Assembly: GCA_902772935.1 (NCBI GenBank)
Contig: CACYCR010000140.1
Coordinates: 1-35,286, forward strand
Direction of reading: 5' to 3'
DNA length: 35,286 bases
Origin: Oscillospiraceae bacterium
GTDB lineage: Bacteria; Bacillota; Clostridia; Oscillospirales; Acutalibacteraceae
The translations under genes and the position numbers were made by a program. Below are positions 14,647 through 23,437 of this stretch, piece by piece (the stretch's first letter is position 1; each line of letters opens with the position of its first letter). The notes beneath the pieces are model-generated. The model was not told where the DNA came from, made no database searches, and saw only the letters and a program-made list of their open reading frames with translations.

Positions 14647-17102
14647 TGCCGAGAGAGAAATATAAGATCCATGAATTCGCGAAGGACTTCGGCACAAAGA
14701 GCAAGGACGTCATGGACCTGCTTGTGACGTTCAAGGATGTCCCGCGCAAACACACTACCGTTTTGGAGGACGCCGAACTGGACTTCCTCTTTGATTCCAT
14801 TACAAAAGCAAATCAGGTTGACTCGTTCGACGCCTACTTTGCCGCCGGCGAAGCGGAGAAAAAAGCGGCTGAGGCGAAAGCTGCCGAAGAAAAACCCGCG
14901 GCACCCGCGCAGGAAGAAACACCTGCAGCAAAGCCAGCCGCACCCGCACAGGAAAAAGCGCCCGCCACACCGAAAACGGACGCAAAGCCGCAGGGCAAGC
15001 CGGCACAGCCCGCCGCTGCCGCACAGCAGAAGCAGCCGCAGAAAAAACCGGCACAGCCTGCCGCACAGCAGCCGCAGAAAAAAGAAAAAGACAAGAACAA
15101 ACCGATGCAGTCCCGCACCAAAGGCGAGACCAAGCGCGTGGATACACGGCAAAGCAACGTTGATCTTGACAAATACAATGAGCGCTACGAAGAAATCGCA
15201 CCGGCAAACCGTATGAACAGCGACAATGCGCAGCGTAAGCAAAAGATCAAGCAGAAGAGCCAGCAGTATCGTAAGCAGGCAGGACACCGTTCCACCAAGC
15301 GCGAGACCGAGGCGGAACGTCTCAAACGCATCGCCGCAGAGCGCGCAAAGAAACCGCTCACGATCAAAGTTCCCGACGAAATCACCGTCGGCGAGTTGGC
15401 CGCCATGCTGAAAATGACAGCGGCGGAAGTCATCAAAAAGCTGTTCGCTTTGGGCGTCATGGCGACCGTCAATGAAATCATCGACTTTGACACGGCGGAA
15501 ATCGTCGCGACCGAACTCGGCGCAAAAGTCGAAAAACAGGTTGTTGTCACCATTGAGGAACGAATCATTGACGACAGCGAGGACAAGGAAGAAGATCTTA
15601 TGCCGCGCGATCCCGTCGTTGTTGTCATGGGCCACGTTGACCACGGCAAGACCTCCATCCTCGACGCCATCCGCAACACTGCCGTCACTGCTACGGAGGC
15701 CGGCGGCATCACGCAGCACATCGGCGCCTATCGCGTTGACCTCAACGGTCAGCAGATCACCTTCCTCGATACGCCGGGCCACGCAGCGTTCACATCCATG
15801 CGCGCCCGCGGCGCCATGGCAACCGACATTGCCGTTCTTGTTGTCGCGGCCGACGACGGCATCATGCCGCAGACAATCGAAGCAATCAACCACGCCAAAG
15901 CGGCAAATGTGCAGATCATTGTTGCCATCAATAAGATGGATAAGGAAGGTGCAAATCCAGACCGCATCAAACAGCAGCTCACCGAATACAGTCTGGTTCC
16001 GGAAGAATGGGGCGGCGACACGATCTGTGTTCCCGTTTCCGCGAAAACAGGCGAAGGCATTGACAGTCTGCTGGAATCCATCCTGCTCGTTGCCGAGGTT
16101 GCGGAGCTGAAGGCGAACCCGAACCGTGCCGCAAAGGGCGTTGTCATTGAAGCACGGCTCGATAAAGGCAGAGGCCCTGTTGCAACGCTGCTTGTTCAGA
16201 ACGGTACGCTGCACGCGGGCGATATCATCGTCGCCGGCACATCCGTCGGCCGTGTCCGCGTTATGGTCAACGAAAACGGGCGCCGCCTCAAAGAGGCCGG
16301 TCCGTCCATCCCCGTGGAGGTCATGGGCCTTGCGGAGACACCGAACGCAGGTGATTCCTTTGACGCCGTTTCCGACGAGCGCCTTGCCAGAGAGCTTGTT
16401 GAACAGCGCAAACAGAAAGAAAAAGAAGAGCAGTTCAACGCCTTCCATAAGGTCACGCTCGACAACCTCTTCACGTCTTTGAAAGAAGGCGAAATGAAAG
16501 AACTCAACATCGTTGTCAAAGCAGACGTCCAGGGTTCTGTCGAAGCAGTCAAGCAAAACCTTGAAAAGCTGTCCAACGACGAAGTCCGCGTCCGCGTCAT
16601 TCACGGCGGCGTCGGCGCCATCAACGATTCCGACGTCATGCTCGCCGGCGTTTCCAACGCGATCATCGTCGGCTTCAACGTCCGTCCGGACGCCAACGCA
16701 CAGGCAACTGCAGAACGCGACGGTGTCGAAATGCGGATGTACCGCGTGATCTATGACTGCATTGAAGAAATCGAAGCTGCCATGAAGGGCATGCTTGCGC
16801 CGAAGTTCCGCGAAGTCGCGCTCGGCCGTATCGAAGTGCGCACCGTCATGAACCTTTCCTCCGCCGGAAAGATCGCCGGCAGCTATGTGCTGGAAGGCAA
16901 GGTCACCCGCGGTTCCCAGATCCGCGTTGTCCGTGACGGTATTGTCATTGCGGAAGACGAGATTGCCTCCCTGCGCCGCTTCAAAGACGACGTCAAGGAA
17001 GTTGCGACCGGCTTCGAATGCGGTATCGGTCTTGCCAAATTCAACGACATCAAGGAAGGCGACATTTTCGAAGCGTTCCTGATGGAAGAATACAGAGACT
17101 GA
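14646..17102 (+). CDS. infB: Translation initiation factor IF-2, 818 aa
   Basis: IF-2 is the GTPase that brings initiator tRNA to the ribosome. The order of domains is clear. An N-terminal IF2_N module (residues 1-60) is followed by a low-complexity Ala/Pro/Lys/Gln linker (about 70-165) and a basic segment. A second IF2_N module ([20 protein letters not shown]) precedes the GTPase domain, which has GHVDHGKT near residue 329, DTPGHAAF and NKMDKEG, and then the beta-barrel and C-terminal domains. The linker is short, giving a compact IF-2 for the group. The start overlaps the ylxQ stop. After the stop comes an unusual 180-nt gap before rbfA. Confidence 0.98.
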   Translation: MPREKYKIHEFAKDFGTKSKDVMDLLVTFKDVPRKHTTVLEDAELDFLFDSITKANQVDSFDAYFAAGEAEKKAAEAKAAEEKPAAPAQEETPAAKPAAPAQEKAPATPKTDAKPQGKPAQPAAAAQQKQPQKKPAQPAAQQPQKKEKDKNKPMQSRTKGETKRVDTRQSNVDLDKYNERYEEIAPANRMNSDNAQRKQKIKQKSQQYRKQAGHRSTKRETEAERLKRIAAERAKKPLTIKVPDEITVGELAAMLKMTAAEVIKKLFALGVMATVNEIIDFDTAEIVATELGAKVEKQVVVTIEERIIDDSEDKEEDLMPRDPVVVVMGHVDHGKTSILDAIRNTAVTATEAGGITQHIGAYRVDLNGQQITFLDTPGHAAFTSMRARGAMATDIAVLVVAADDGIMPQTIEAINHAKAANVQIIVAINKMDKEGANPDRIKQQLTEYSLVPEEWGGDTICVPVSAKTGEGIDSLLESILLVAEVAELKANPNRAAKGVVIEARLDKGRGPVATLLVQNGTLHAGDIIVAGTSVGRVRVMVNENGRRLKEAGPSIPVEVMGLAETPNAGDSFDAVSDERLARELVEQRKQKEKEEQFNAFHKVTLDNLFTSLKEGEMKELNIVVKADVQGSVEAVKQNLEKLSNDEVRVRVIHGGVGAINDSDVMLAGVSNAIIVGFNVRPDANAQATAERDGVEMRMYRVIYDCIEEIEAAMKGMLAPKFREVALGRIEVRTVMNLSSAGKIAGSYVLEGKVTRGSQIRVVRDGIVIAEDEIASLRRFKDDVKEVATGFECGIGLAKFNDIKEGDIFEAFLMEEYRD

Positions 17103-17282
17103 TCCGTCCCGATTCGGTACTTGTTTTCCCTGCAGGCTGTGACAGCATCGTCCATGCAATCTCGGCAAACCGCACACCGTGCGCTGTCTTTTGCTGTCGA
17201 TGCTGCACACCGTAGTCTGCAACATCCGGCGCCGGGTCGGCGTCTTTGACCACATCAACTACAATCACAGGAGCCGAACACT

Positions 17283-17642
17283 ATGCCTAGTTACAAACAC
17301 AACCGCGTCGCGGAAGACATCCGCCGCGAGATCACGATTCTGATCCGCGAGCTGAAAGATCCGCGCGTGAAGGATAAACTTCTGACTGTCGTTCGCGTGG
17401 AAGTCAGTTCCGACGCAACCTTTGCGAAGGTCTACGTCAGCGATCTCAAGGGCATCGACAGCGCCAAAACCGCTGTGGAAGGTCTGACCGCGGCAACCGG
17501 ACGGCTGCGCCGCGAGCTGGGCGCCCGGCTGCACCTTCGAAAAACACCGGAGCTGCGGTTCATCGCCGACGACTCTGTGGAACAGGGCGTGAACCTGTTC
17601 AAAAAACTCGAACATAAAACCGAGGAACCTTATGAAGATTGA
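17283..17642 (+). CDS. rbfA: Ribosome-binding factor A, 119 aa
   Basis: RbfA is a KH-like protein needed for late maturation of the 30S subunit. The start HNRVAEDIRREITILIRELKDPRV and the later motif VYVSDL with LRRELGARLHLRKTPELRF are typical, and the length is normal. The ATG has AGGAG 9 nt upstream. A 180-nt stretch without a convincing gene separates it from infB, whereas these genes are usually close. Its end overlaps the nrnA start by 11 bp. Confidence 0.96.
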   Translation: MPSYKHNRVAEDIRREITILIRELKDPRVKDKLLTVVRVEVSSDATFAKVYVSDLKGIDSAKTAVEGLTAATGRLRRELGARLHLRKTPELRFIADDSVEQGVNLFKKLEHKTEEPYED

Positions 17643-18597
17643 TTTTAAAAGCGCAGTGCAGCGTTTGCAAAACTGCGATGATGTTCTGATTCTGACGCAT
17701 GCGAATCCGGACGGCGACACGCTCGGCGGCGCTTTTGCGCTGCTGCAGGGTCTGCGCCAGCGTGGGAAACGCGCAAAAATGCATACCGATGCGCCGATTC
17801 CGCCGCGCTACGCATTTCTTGCCGCAGGCTGCGCAGAAGACTGCTTTGACGAGGCGTACATCATCAGCGTGGACGTTGCGGACAAAAAGCTGCTCGGCGG
17901 CAAAACGCAAGCGCTGTACGGCGACCGGGTCGACCTTTCCATCGACCATCACGGGACCAACCGTATGTTTGCGAAAGAGACCTATGTTGAAAGCGATTCC
18001 GCTTCGGCAAGCGAGGTGGTCTATCTGCTGTTGTGCGCGCTTGGCGTCGTAATCACAAAGCCGATTGCCGATTGTCTGTATACCGGCTGTGCAACGGATA
18101 CCGGCTGTTTTCGTTATTCCAACGTCACAGCCCGCACCCACCGCATCGCATCGGAGCTGATCTCCTGCGGCGCAGACCACGCACAAATCAATACACTGAT
18201 GTTTGAAACCAAAAAACCGGGGTTTCTGCGTTTGGAACAACAAGTACTCTCCGGTATGGAGCTGTATGCGGACGGCCGCATCTGCGTGCTGACCATCACA
18301 CGCACCATGCTGGACGACGCCGATTGCGGCGACGAAGATATCGACGAGCTGGTTGCCTTGTCGCGGCAAATGGAGGGCGTACGCATCGGCGCAACATTCA
18401 AGGAGCGCCCGGACGGCAGTTACAAGCTCTCTTTGCGCACGCATGAAGATGTCGACGCATCGGCCATCTGCGCTGTCTTCGGCGGCGGCGGTCATGCCCG
18501 CGCGGCAGGCTGCTCGTTCAGCGAAGACCGCGACACGGCCCTGCAGCGGCTGCTGCCGGTTCTGCGGTCGTTTTTGAAAGAAGGCACCGCCCGATGA
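17632..18597 (+). CDS. nrnA: DHH-family phosphoesterase, NrnA-type oligoribonuclease/pAp phosphatase, 321 aa
   Basis: Proteins of this family degrade 2-5 nt RNA fragments and dephosphorylate 3'-phosphoadenosine 5'-phosphate. All metal-binding motifs are visible: HANPDGD (residues 23-29), DVAD (81-84), DHHGTN (105-110) and GCATDTGCFRYSN (152-164). The DHHA1 domain carries GGGGHARAAG (284-293). The length matches family members. The gene sits between rbfA and truB, its normal place in Firmicutes, and overlaps both neighbours (11 bp and 4 bp). Confidence 0.95.
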   Translation: MKIDFKSAVQRLQNCDDVLILTHANPDGDTLGGAFALLQGLRQRGKRAKMHTDAPIPPRYAFLAAGCAEDCFDEAYIISVDVADKKLLGGKTQALYGDRVDLSIDHHGTNRMFAKETYVESDSASASEVVYLLLCALGVVITKPIADCLYTGCATDTGCFRYSNVTARTHRIASELISCGADHAQINTLMFETKKPGFLRLEQQVLSGMELYADGRICVLTITRTMLDDADCGDEDIDELVALSRQMEGVRIGATFKERPDGSYKLSLRTHEDVDASAICAVFGGGGHARAAGCSFSEDRDTALQRLLPVLRSFLKEGTAR

Positions 18598-19478
18598 ACG
18601 GCTTCCTCTGTCTGAACAAACCGCAGGACATGACGTCGTTTTTCGCGGTTGCGAAAGCCCGGCGCATCTGCGGTGAAAAAAAGGCCGGTCACAGCGGCAC
18701 GCTTGATCCGATGGCAACCGGCGTTCTGGTCATTGCCCTCGGCCGCGCCACACGGTTTCTGCCGCTGCTGCCCGATCACGGAAAGCAGTACCGCGCTGCA
18801 TTTCGCCTCGGCGTCACAACGGATACGCTTGACATCACCGGAACGGTGCTGCGCGAACAAAACGTCCATGTCGGTTCTGCGGATGTGGAAGCGGCGCTCG
18901 CGCCCTTCCGCGGCACGATTCAGCAGGTCCCGCCGATGTATTCGGCACTGCTGAAAGACGGCGTGCGGCTGTATACTCTCGCCCGGCAGGGCATTGAAGT
19001 GGAACGGGAGTCACGCACGGTCACGATTGATCGGCTTTCGCTGGTCAGCGCAGACGACGACAAGCACGAATATACCATTGATGTTGCCTGCTCCAAAGGC
19101 ACCTATATCCGCACCCTCATCGCTGACCTCGGCGCATCGCTCGGCACAGGCGCCGTGATGACGGCGCTTTGCCGCACCATGGCAAACAACTGCCCGCTCA
19201 CGCAGTGCGTCACCCTTGACGCACTGGAAATGCACCGGGACGCCGGCACGCTGTCGTCGGTGATTCTGCCGACCGATGCACTGCTGACCTATCCGCATCT
19301 GACAGTCACCGAAGCACAGGCTGTCCGCTTTTCCAACGGCGGCGAACTTGCACGTGAACGGCTGCGCGGTGCGAACAAAACCGGGCTGTACTGTGTTTAT
19401 GCGCCCGACGGCAGCTTCCTCGGCGTCGGCGAGCTCGCGGACGGCGCGGATGCCCTCAAAGCAAAAAAAGTATTTTAA
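18594..19478 (+). CDS. truB: tRNA pseudouridine(55) synthase TruB, 294 aa
   Basis: TruB makes pseudouridine 55 in the T loop of tRNAs. The catalytic motif GHSGTLDPMATGVL with Asp38 is intact, as are NGFLCLNKPQDMTS at the start, QVPPMYSALLKDG, and YIRTLIADLG. A C-terminal PUA-like part follows the catalytic domain. The start overlaps the nrnA stop (ATGA), so translation is coupled. Confidence 0.97.
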   Translation: MNGFLCLNKPQDMTSFFAVAKARRICGEKKAGHSGTLDPMATGVLVIALGRATRFLPLLPDHGKQYRAAFRLGVTTDTLDITGTVLREQNVHVGSADVEAALAPFRGTIQQVPPMYSALLKDGVRLYTLARQGIEVERESRTVTIDRLSLVSADDDKHEYTIDVACSKGTYIRTLIADLGASLGTGAVMTALCRTMANNCPLTQCVTLDALEMHRDAGTLSSVILPTDALLTYPHLTVTEAQAVRFSNGGELARERLRGANKTGLYCVYAPDGSFLGVGELADGADALKAKKVF

Positions 19479-19520
19479 CGCAATGCACGATAGAAGGCAT
19501 TGTTTCAGGAACGAAAACAT

Positions 19521-20405
19521 ATGAAGAATTCGATACCTACCGCGATTGCACTCGGCACTTTTGACGGGCTGCACCGTGGCCATCAGGCAGTCCTGACTGC
19601 AGCCGCCGCCTGCGCAGAAGCCGATGCGCTCTGCCCGACAGTGCTGCTGTTTGATCGCCATCCGAAACAGATTATATGTAACGCGGCGCCGCCGCTGCTG
19701 ATGACGGACGACGAAAAGCACCGCCGCTTGACTGCACAGGGTTTTTCGATCAGAACGGTTCCCTTTCTGACATTGAAAGATCTTTCACCGCAAGACTTTG
19801 TCCGCTTTCTGAAGACCGAACTGCACGCCGGTGCGGTCTGCTGCGGCAAAAACTATCGTTTCGGCAAAAACGCCGAAGGAACCGCGGCATTGCTGCAGAC
19901 GCTCGGCGCAGATGCCGGGATTCGGGTGCAGATTGCGCCCGACGTGTTGTTCGACGGCGAGCCCGTCAGCGCAACGCGCATTCGTACCGCAATTGAATGC
20001 GGCGACATGCCTGCCGCAAATGCCATGCTCGGCCGGACGTTTTCCTACACCCTGCCTGTGGTCAGCGGTGACAAACGCGGCCGTCTGCTCGGCTTTCCGA
20101 CGCTCAACCAGTTTTTTCCGGACGGGCTTGTCCGCCCACGCGCCGGCGTTTACGCCGCAAAGGTTTGTTTAAAGCAGACGTGGTATACTGCAGTTACAAA
20201 CATCGGCGTACGGCCGACCATCGGTACCGACTCTTTCCGCAGTGAAACCTGCATCCTTGATTTTTCCGGTGATCTCTACGGACAGACAATCGAGGTGCAT
20301 TTGCTTGCATTTCTGCGGGATGAGCAAAAATTCGGATCGCTTGACCAACTGAAAGCCGCCATGCAGAAAGATGCCGCCGCGGCAAAAAAGGTGAACGCAC
20401 GATGA
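19521..20405 (+). CDS. ribF: Bifunctional riboflavin kinase/FAD synthetase RibF, 294 aa
   Basis: RibF converts riboflavin to FMN and FAD. The N-terminal nucleotidyl-transferase domain shows LGTFDGLHRGHQ (residues 11-22) and a later CGKNYRFGKNAEG. The C-terminal flavokinase domain has GDKRGRLLGFPTLN and VTNIGVRPTIG. I start at the ATG at 19521, which places the first beta strand correctly and has AGGAACG upstream. A TTG at 19500 in the same frame would add seven residues and is less likely. It overlaps the HAD gene by 4 bp. No FMN riboswitch precedes it. Confidence 0.95.
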   Translation: MKNSIPTAIALGTFDGLHRGHQAVLTAAAACAEADALCPTVLLFDRHPKQIICNAAPPLLMTDDEKHRRLTAQGFSIRTVPFLTLKDLSPQDFVRFLKTELHAGAVCCGKNYRFGKNAEGTAALLQTLGADAGIRVQIAPDVLFDGEPVSATRIRTAIECGDMPAANAMLGRTFSYTLPVVSGDKRGRLLGFPTLNQFFPDGLVRPRAGVYAAKVCLKQTWYTAVTNIGVRPTIGTDSFRSETCILDFSGDLYGQTIEVHLLAFLRDEQKFGSLDQLKAAMQKDAAAAKKVNAR

Positions 20406-21079
20406 AACCATTGGATATAAAAGCTGTTTTTTTTGATTTTGACGATACGCTGCAGAGTAGAAAGGGCGCTTACCGCCTGTACTGCGAAGCCTTTTTAAAA
20501 AAGTATTTCCCCGGTATTTCCGAAGAAGAATTTCAAAAGAAGCTCGACGAAATGGAAGAATACGTCGATGGGGGCTACAAGGACCGCGAGGTCTACTTCC
20601 CGGAGATGATCGCGCTCTGGCACTGGGACAACCATCCGCCGCTGCAGGAGCTGTACGATTCTTTTAACTACGACTTCGGAAAATACATTGTGATGCTGCC
20701 CGGCGCAGTCGATGTTCTCAAAGAGCTCAAGCGCCGCGGCTATCTGCTCGGTGCGGTGACCAACGGCGTCTCCTCCCTGCAGAACATCAAGCTCGACACC
20801 GCCGGCATCCGCGATTTGTTTGACGTTGTTGTTGTCTCCGGCGATATCGGCGTCTACAAGCCCGACCGCCGCATCTTTGACGAAGCTGCAAAACGCGCAG
20901 GCATCCCGAACGAACAGGTGCTTTTTGTCGGCGACCATCCGGTCAACGATGTGGAGGGTGCGCTCGGCGCCGGAATGCAGGTCATCCGTATGAACTACGG
21001 AGATTTCAAAGGCAAGGGACTCGGACAGAACACCCTCGCCGAGATCGAAGACATCCGGGAGGTTCTCAACTATGTCTGA
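20402..21079 (+). CDS. HAD-superfamily hydrolase, 225 aa
   Basis: The HAD motifs are all present: motif I FFDFDDTL (Asp12 nucleophile, Asp14), motif II VTNG, motif III around KPDRRIF, and motif IV GDHPVNDVEGALGAGM. A helical cap lies between motif I and II (residues about 17-90), the C1-cap layout of YjjG/pyrimidine-nucleotidase-like phosphatases. The substrate cannot be read from sequence. The start overlaps the ribF stop (4 bp). Because ribF is directly upstream, a flavin-phosphate substrate is conceivable but speculative. It overlaps the next gene by 8 bp. Confidence 0.92.
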   Translation: MKPLDIKAVFFDFDDTLQSRKGAYRLYCEAFLKKYFPGISEEEFQKKLDEMEEYVDGGYKDREVYFPEMIALWHWDNHPPLQELYDSFNYDFGKYIVMLPGAVDVLKELKRRGYLLGAVTNGVSSLQNIKLDTAGIRDLFDVVVVSGDIGVYKPDRRIFDEAAKRAGIPNEQVLFVGDHPVNDVEGALGAGMQVIRMNYGDFKGKGLGQNTLAEIEDIREVLNYV

Positions 21080-21524
21080 CAGCGTGTGGCGCACAGTCCG
21101 CAATGACCACGACATTCTGCAGCTGCTGCATGCCGTCGGACACTTTCATGACAGCTGCATCAAAGAGATGTATTATGTCAGCGGCGCATATGTAAATGAT
21201 GACCTGTCCATGTACCCGGTCAACACCCGTCGGGAGCTGCACGTCATATTCCAGCGACAGGCAGACGAAATGCCCATGCTGGAGCTTGCGTTTTCCGACC
21301 TCAAAGTGCTGCAGCTTACACCGAACGATCCCGAGTATACATGTGAAATTCTAGATGCGTCATTGTTTTGGAAAGACGGCTGCATCTGGTGGTGTGACGA
21401 TGCCGTTTGCCCTACTGACGCAGAAACCTATTCCGGCACGCTGATCTGTGCCGGGCAGCTTCGCTTCCGCCCGCTATCCGGACTCATGGGAGCACAGCCG
21501 TTTTTTGAACCCATCACTGAATGA
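21072..21524 (+). CDS. Conserved-looking hypothetical protein, 150 aa
   Basis: The gene overlaps the HAD gene by 8 bp and ends 13 bp before the next gene, so it is embedded in the operon and clearly expressed with it. The protein is soluble, rich in aromatic residues and acidic (notable segments are HFHDSCIKEMYYVSG and LFWKDGCIWWCDD), with predicted beta structure and no signal peptide or membrane segment. I do not recognise the family and give no function. Confidence 0.75.
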   Translation: MSDSVWRTVRNDHDILQLLHAVGHFHDSCIKEMYYVSGAYVNDDLSMYPVNTRRELHVIFQRQADEMPMLELAFSDLKVLQLTPNDPEYTCEILDASLFWKDGCIWWCDDAVCPTDAETYSGTLICAGQLRFRPLSGLMGAQPFFEPITE

Positions 21525-21537
21525 AAGGACGATGTCC

Positions 21538-23391
21538 ATGTTTTGCAAAAAATGCGGCAACCGCCTGACTGCCGGTGACACAGTCTGTCCGCACTGCGGC
21601 TGCGAAGTCACCCGTGACGCGCTTTCTTCGCGCTTTGTTGTACAGCTTCCGAAAGGAGAGAATGACGCCGCGGCACCCGTTCGCGCACAGATTGTTCCGC
21701 AGACGCCCCCTGTAAAAAAAGCCGTACCGCCGGTATCCGAGGAAGCGCCGAAAGAACCTGCCGCAGCTGCACCGACGGCATCGCCGACAATACCGGTTCC
21801 GCCGGTTCCGCCGGTCACGCCAATCCCGTCGGTCGCCGAAGAAGAACCGGTGCCGGACAATCCAACGGTGTCGGCAATGCCTGACTCTGCTCTTCCGGAT
21901 CCGATGCCGCAGTTTGAAGAAGACCGCTCGGCCGCACCCGCGCCGGAAACAACGCCCGTGATGCCGAAAATCACACCGATCCCCTATCGGGAATCCCCGC
22001 GGGAAAAGCGCAGCCGTGTCATGCTGAAGGTTACGGCACTGGTTTGCACGGCACTGATGCTCACATTTGCCGCCATCGGCAAATGGACCACCCTCTTTTC
22101 GAAGGAACAAAACGCACAGAAAACCGTTGCGCTTTCCGGCTTCACCGCTGATGAAGAACGCAGTTTCCTTGACTTCTTTGCACCGTTTTCCGCGTTGTAC
22201 GGACAGAACATCACCTTCCGTACACTCGATGCCGGACAGCTCCTGCAGCTGCTGCATCCGGAAGATTCTGCAGGTCTGTTCGCTTCGGTTTCACGCACCG
22301 CGCCGTCACCGCTGACCGAACCGGCGGATCCGCTGGAACGCTTTGCGGACGGGTATTACGCAATCAGAATCGATCAGATTGAATCCATCGCAAAACAACT
22401 CAGTGTACCGTTCGTTGCCAACGCCGATACCGCTGATTCCTATTTTTACGGTGACACCGGGTATTTCCGCGCGCTTGCCCCGGCAAGAAGCAGCACCCGC
22501 ACCCCGGTTTCTGCTGAAGCGCGACGCACGGAAGACGGCAGCTACTACGTGATCTGCACCTGTGATGACAGCAGCAAGGTCTATTGCATGGCCACAGTTG
22601 ACAACGGTGTGTGGGCACTGGAAACACTGTCGGCAGACCCGCTGTTCTCCGCTGACGGCACACAAATAGCAACGGATAATAACGCGCTGAATTATAAGAT
22701 GCGGCAAACCGTCATTGAGGCCAAAACCGCTTCCGGACAGCTTTATGCACGTTATGTCGTGAATTATCCCTATTTCACCGACGCGGATTCCGCCGTGGCG
22801 CAGACGATCAATGCGCTGTACGCCGAAACCGTCAAATCGTATCAGACCAAAGCGGCAGAGGCTGACGCCGCCTATAGCCACTATCTGAAAAAAGGCTATG
22901 ACACTGCTCTGCTGCCGGCCTATACCTATGTAGTCACCACCGTCAGCTGCAATCAAAACAGCTGGATCTCTCTGCTGGATGAGATCACGACCTATACGCC
23001 GGAGACCTTTGCCAAAGAGAAACAGAAGGCCGCCGAAGCGGGAGAGGAATGGGACGCGCTGCTTATGCCGACCCGTGCCTATTCCGGCTACACCGCCAAT
23101 CTTGAAACCGGCGAGATTCTGCGTAAAGAAGACCTGTTCGGCAGCAACTATGAAACCATTCAGGATTCACTGAGCCGCGCCTATCTCGGTGATGCGGCAA
23201 GCGAGCTTTCCCAGGAAGAGCTTGCGACCCTCGGCCAGCAGATCTATTCTGCCGCGTGGGTTCTCACCGATGACGGCGTTGCGTTCTGCCACCAGGGCAG
23301 CGCCGGTTATACGCAGCAAGTCGTTCTGCCGTATACAGACATTCCGAACGCCGACAACGTTTTACATTTTCAGCAAGCAGAAGAACAATAA
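21538..23391 (+). CDS. Zinc-ribbon, membrane-anchored protein with DUF3298-like extracellular domain, 617 aa
   Basis: The start MFCKKCGNRLTAGDTVCPHC gives a four-Cys zinc ribbon (residues 3-20). A long Pro/Ala/Glu-rich linker follows (about 45-155), then basic residues and one membrane helix (about 161-183). The remaining 430 residues lie outside by the positive-inside rule. Their C-terminal third resembles the DUF3298/RsiV-like domain: NYPYFTDADSAVAQTINALY, then TGEILRKEDLFGSNY, and a final DDGVAFCHQGSAGYTQQVVLPY. I prefer the ATG at 21538 (AAAGG 9 nt upstream); the ATG at 21532 is also possible. Such proteins are common in Clostridia, probably in envelope sensing, but the role is not established. 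Confidence 0.8.
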   Translation: MFCKKCGNRLTAGDTVCPHCGCEVTRDALSSRFVVQLPKGENDAAAPVRAQIVPQTPPVKKAVPPVSEEAPKEPAAAAPTASPTIPVPPVPPVTPIPSVAEEEPVPDNPTVSAMPDSALPDPMPQFEEDRSAAPAPETTPVMPKITPIPYRESPREKRSRVMLKVTALVCTALMLTFAAIGKWTTLFSKEQNAQKTVALSGFTADEERSFLDFFAPFSALYGQNITFRTLDAGQLLQLLHPEDSAGLFASVSRTAPSPLTEPADPLERFADGYYAIRIDQIESIAKQLSVPFVANADTADSYFYGDTGYFRALAPARSSTRTPVSAEARRTEDGSYYVICTCDDSSKVYCMATVDNGVWALETLSADPLFSADGTQIATDNNALNYKMRQTVIEAKTASGQLYARYVVNYPYFTDADSAVAQTINALYAETVKSYQTKAAEADAAYSHYLKKGYDTALLPAYTYVVTTVSCNQNSWISLLDEITTYTPETFAKEKQKAAEAGEEWDALLMPTRAYSGYTANLETGEILRKEDLFGSNYETIQDSLSRAYLGDAASELSQEELATLGQQIYSAAWVLTDDGVAFCHQGSAGYTQQVVLPYTDIPNADNVLHFQQAEEQ

Positions 23392-23407
23392 CGCATGACA
23401 GTTTTTT

Positions 23408-23423
23408 CGGGGAACGGTCCCCG
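23408..23423 (+). promoter_or_regulatory. Hairpin just before the gltX ribosome-binding site
   Basis: CGGGGA (23408-23413) and TCCCCG (23418-23423) form a 6-bp stem with loop ACGG, ending 2 nt before the GGAGGG Shine-Dalgarno. It may mark an mRNA processing or insulation point; a T6 run precedes rather than follows it, so it is not a + strand terminator. Confidence 0.4.
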
Positions 23424-23437
23424 TTGGAGGGTTAACA

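Noticed and set aside
17154..17249. Possible 31-codon ORF in the infB-rbfA gap
   Set aside because: No Shine-Dalgarno, atypical composition, and nothing to suggest conservation.
14514..17258. Long minus-strand frame opposite infB
   Set aside because: infB is unambiguous on the + strand; the antisense peptide is low-complexity Leu/Phe/Arg/Cys and spans the infB ends without any start signal.
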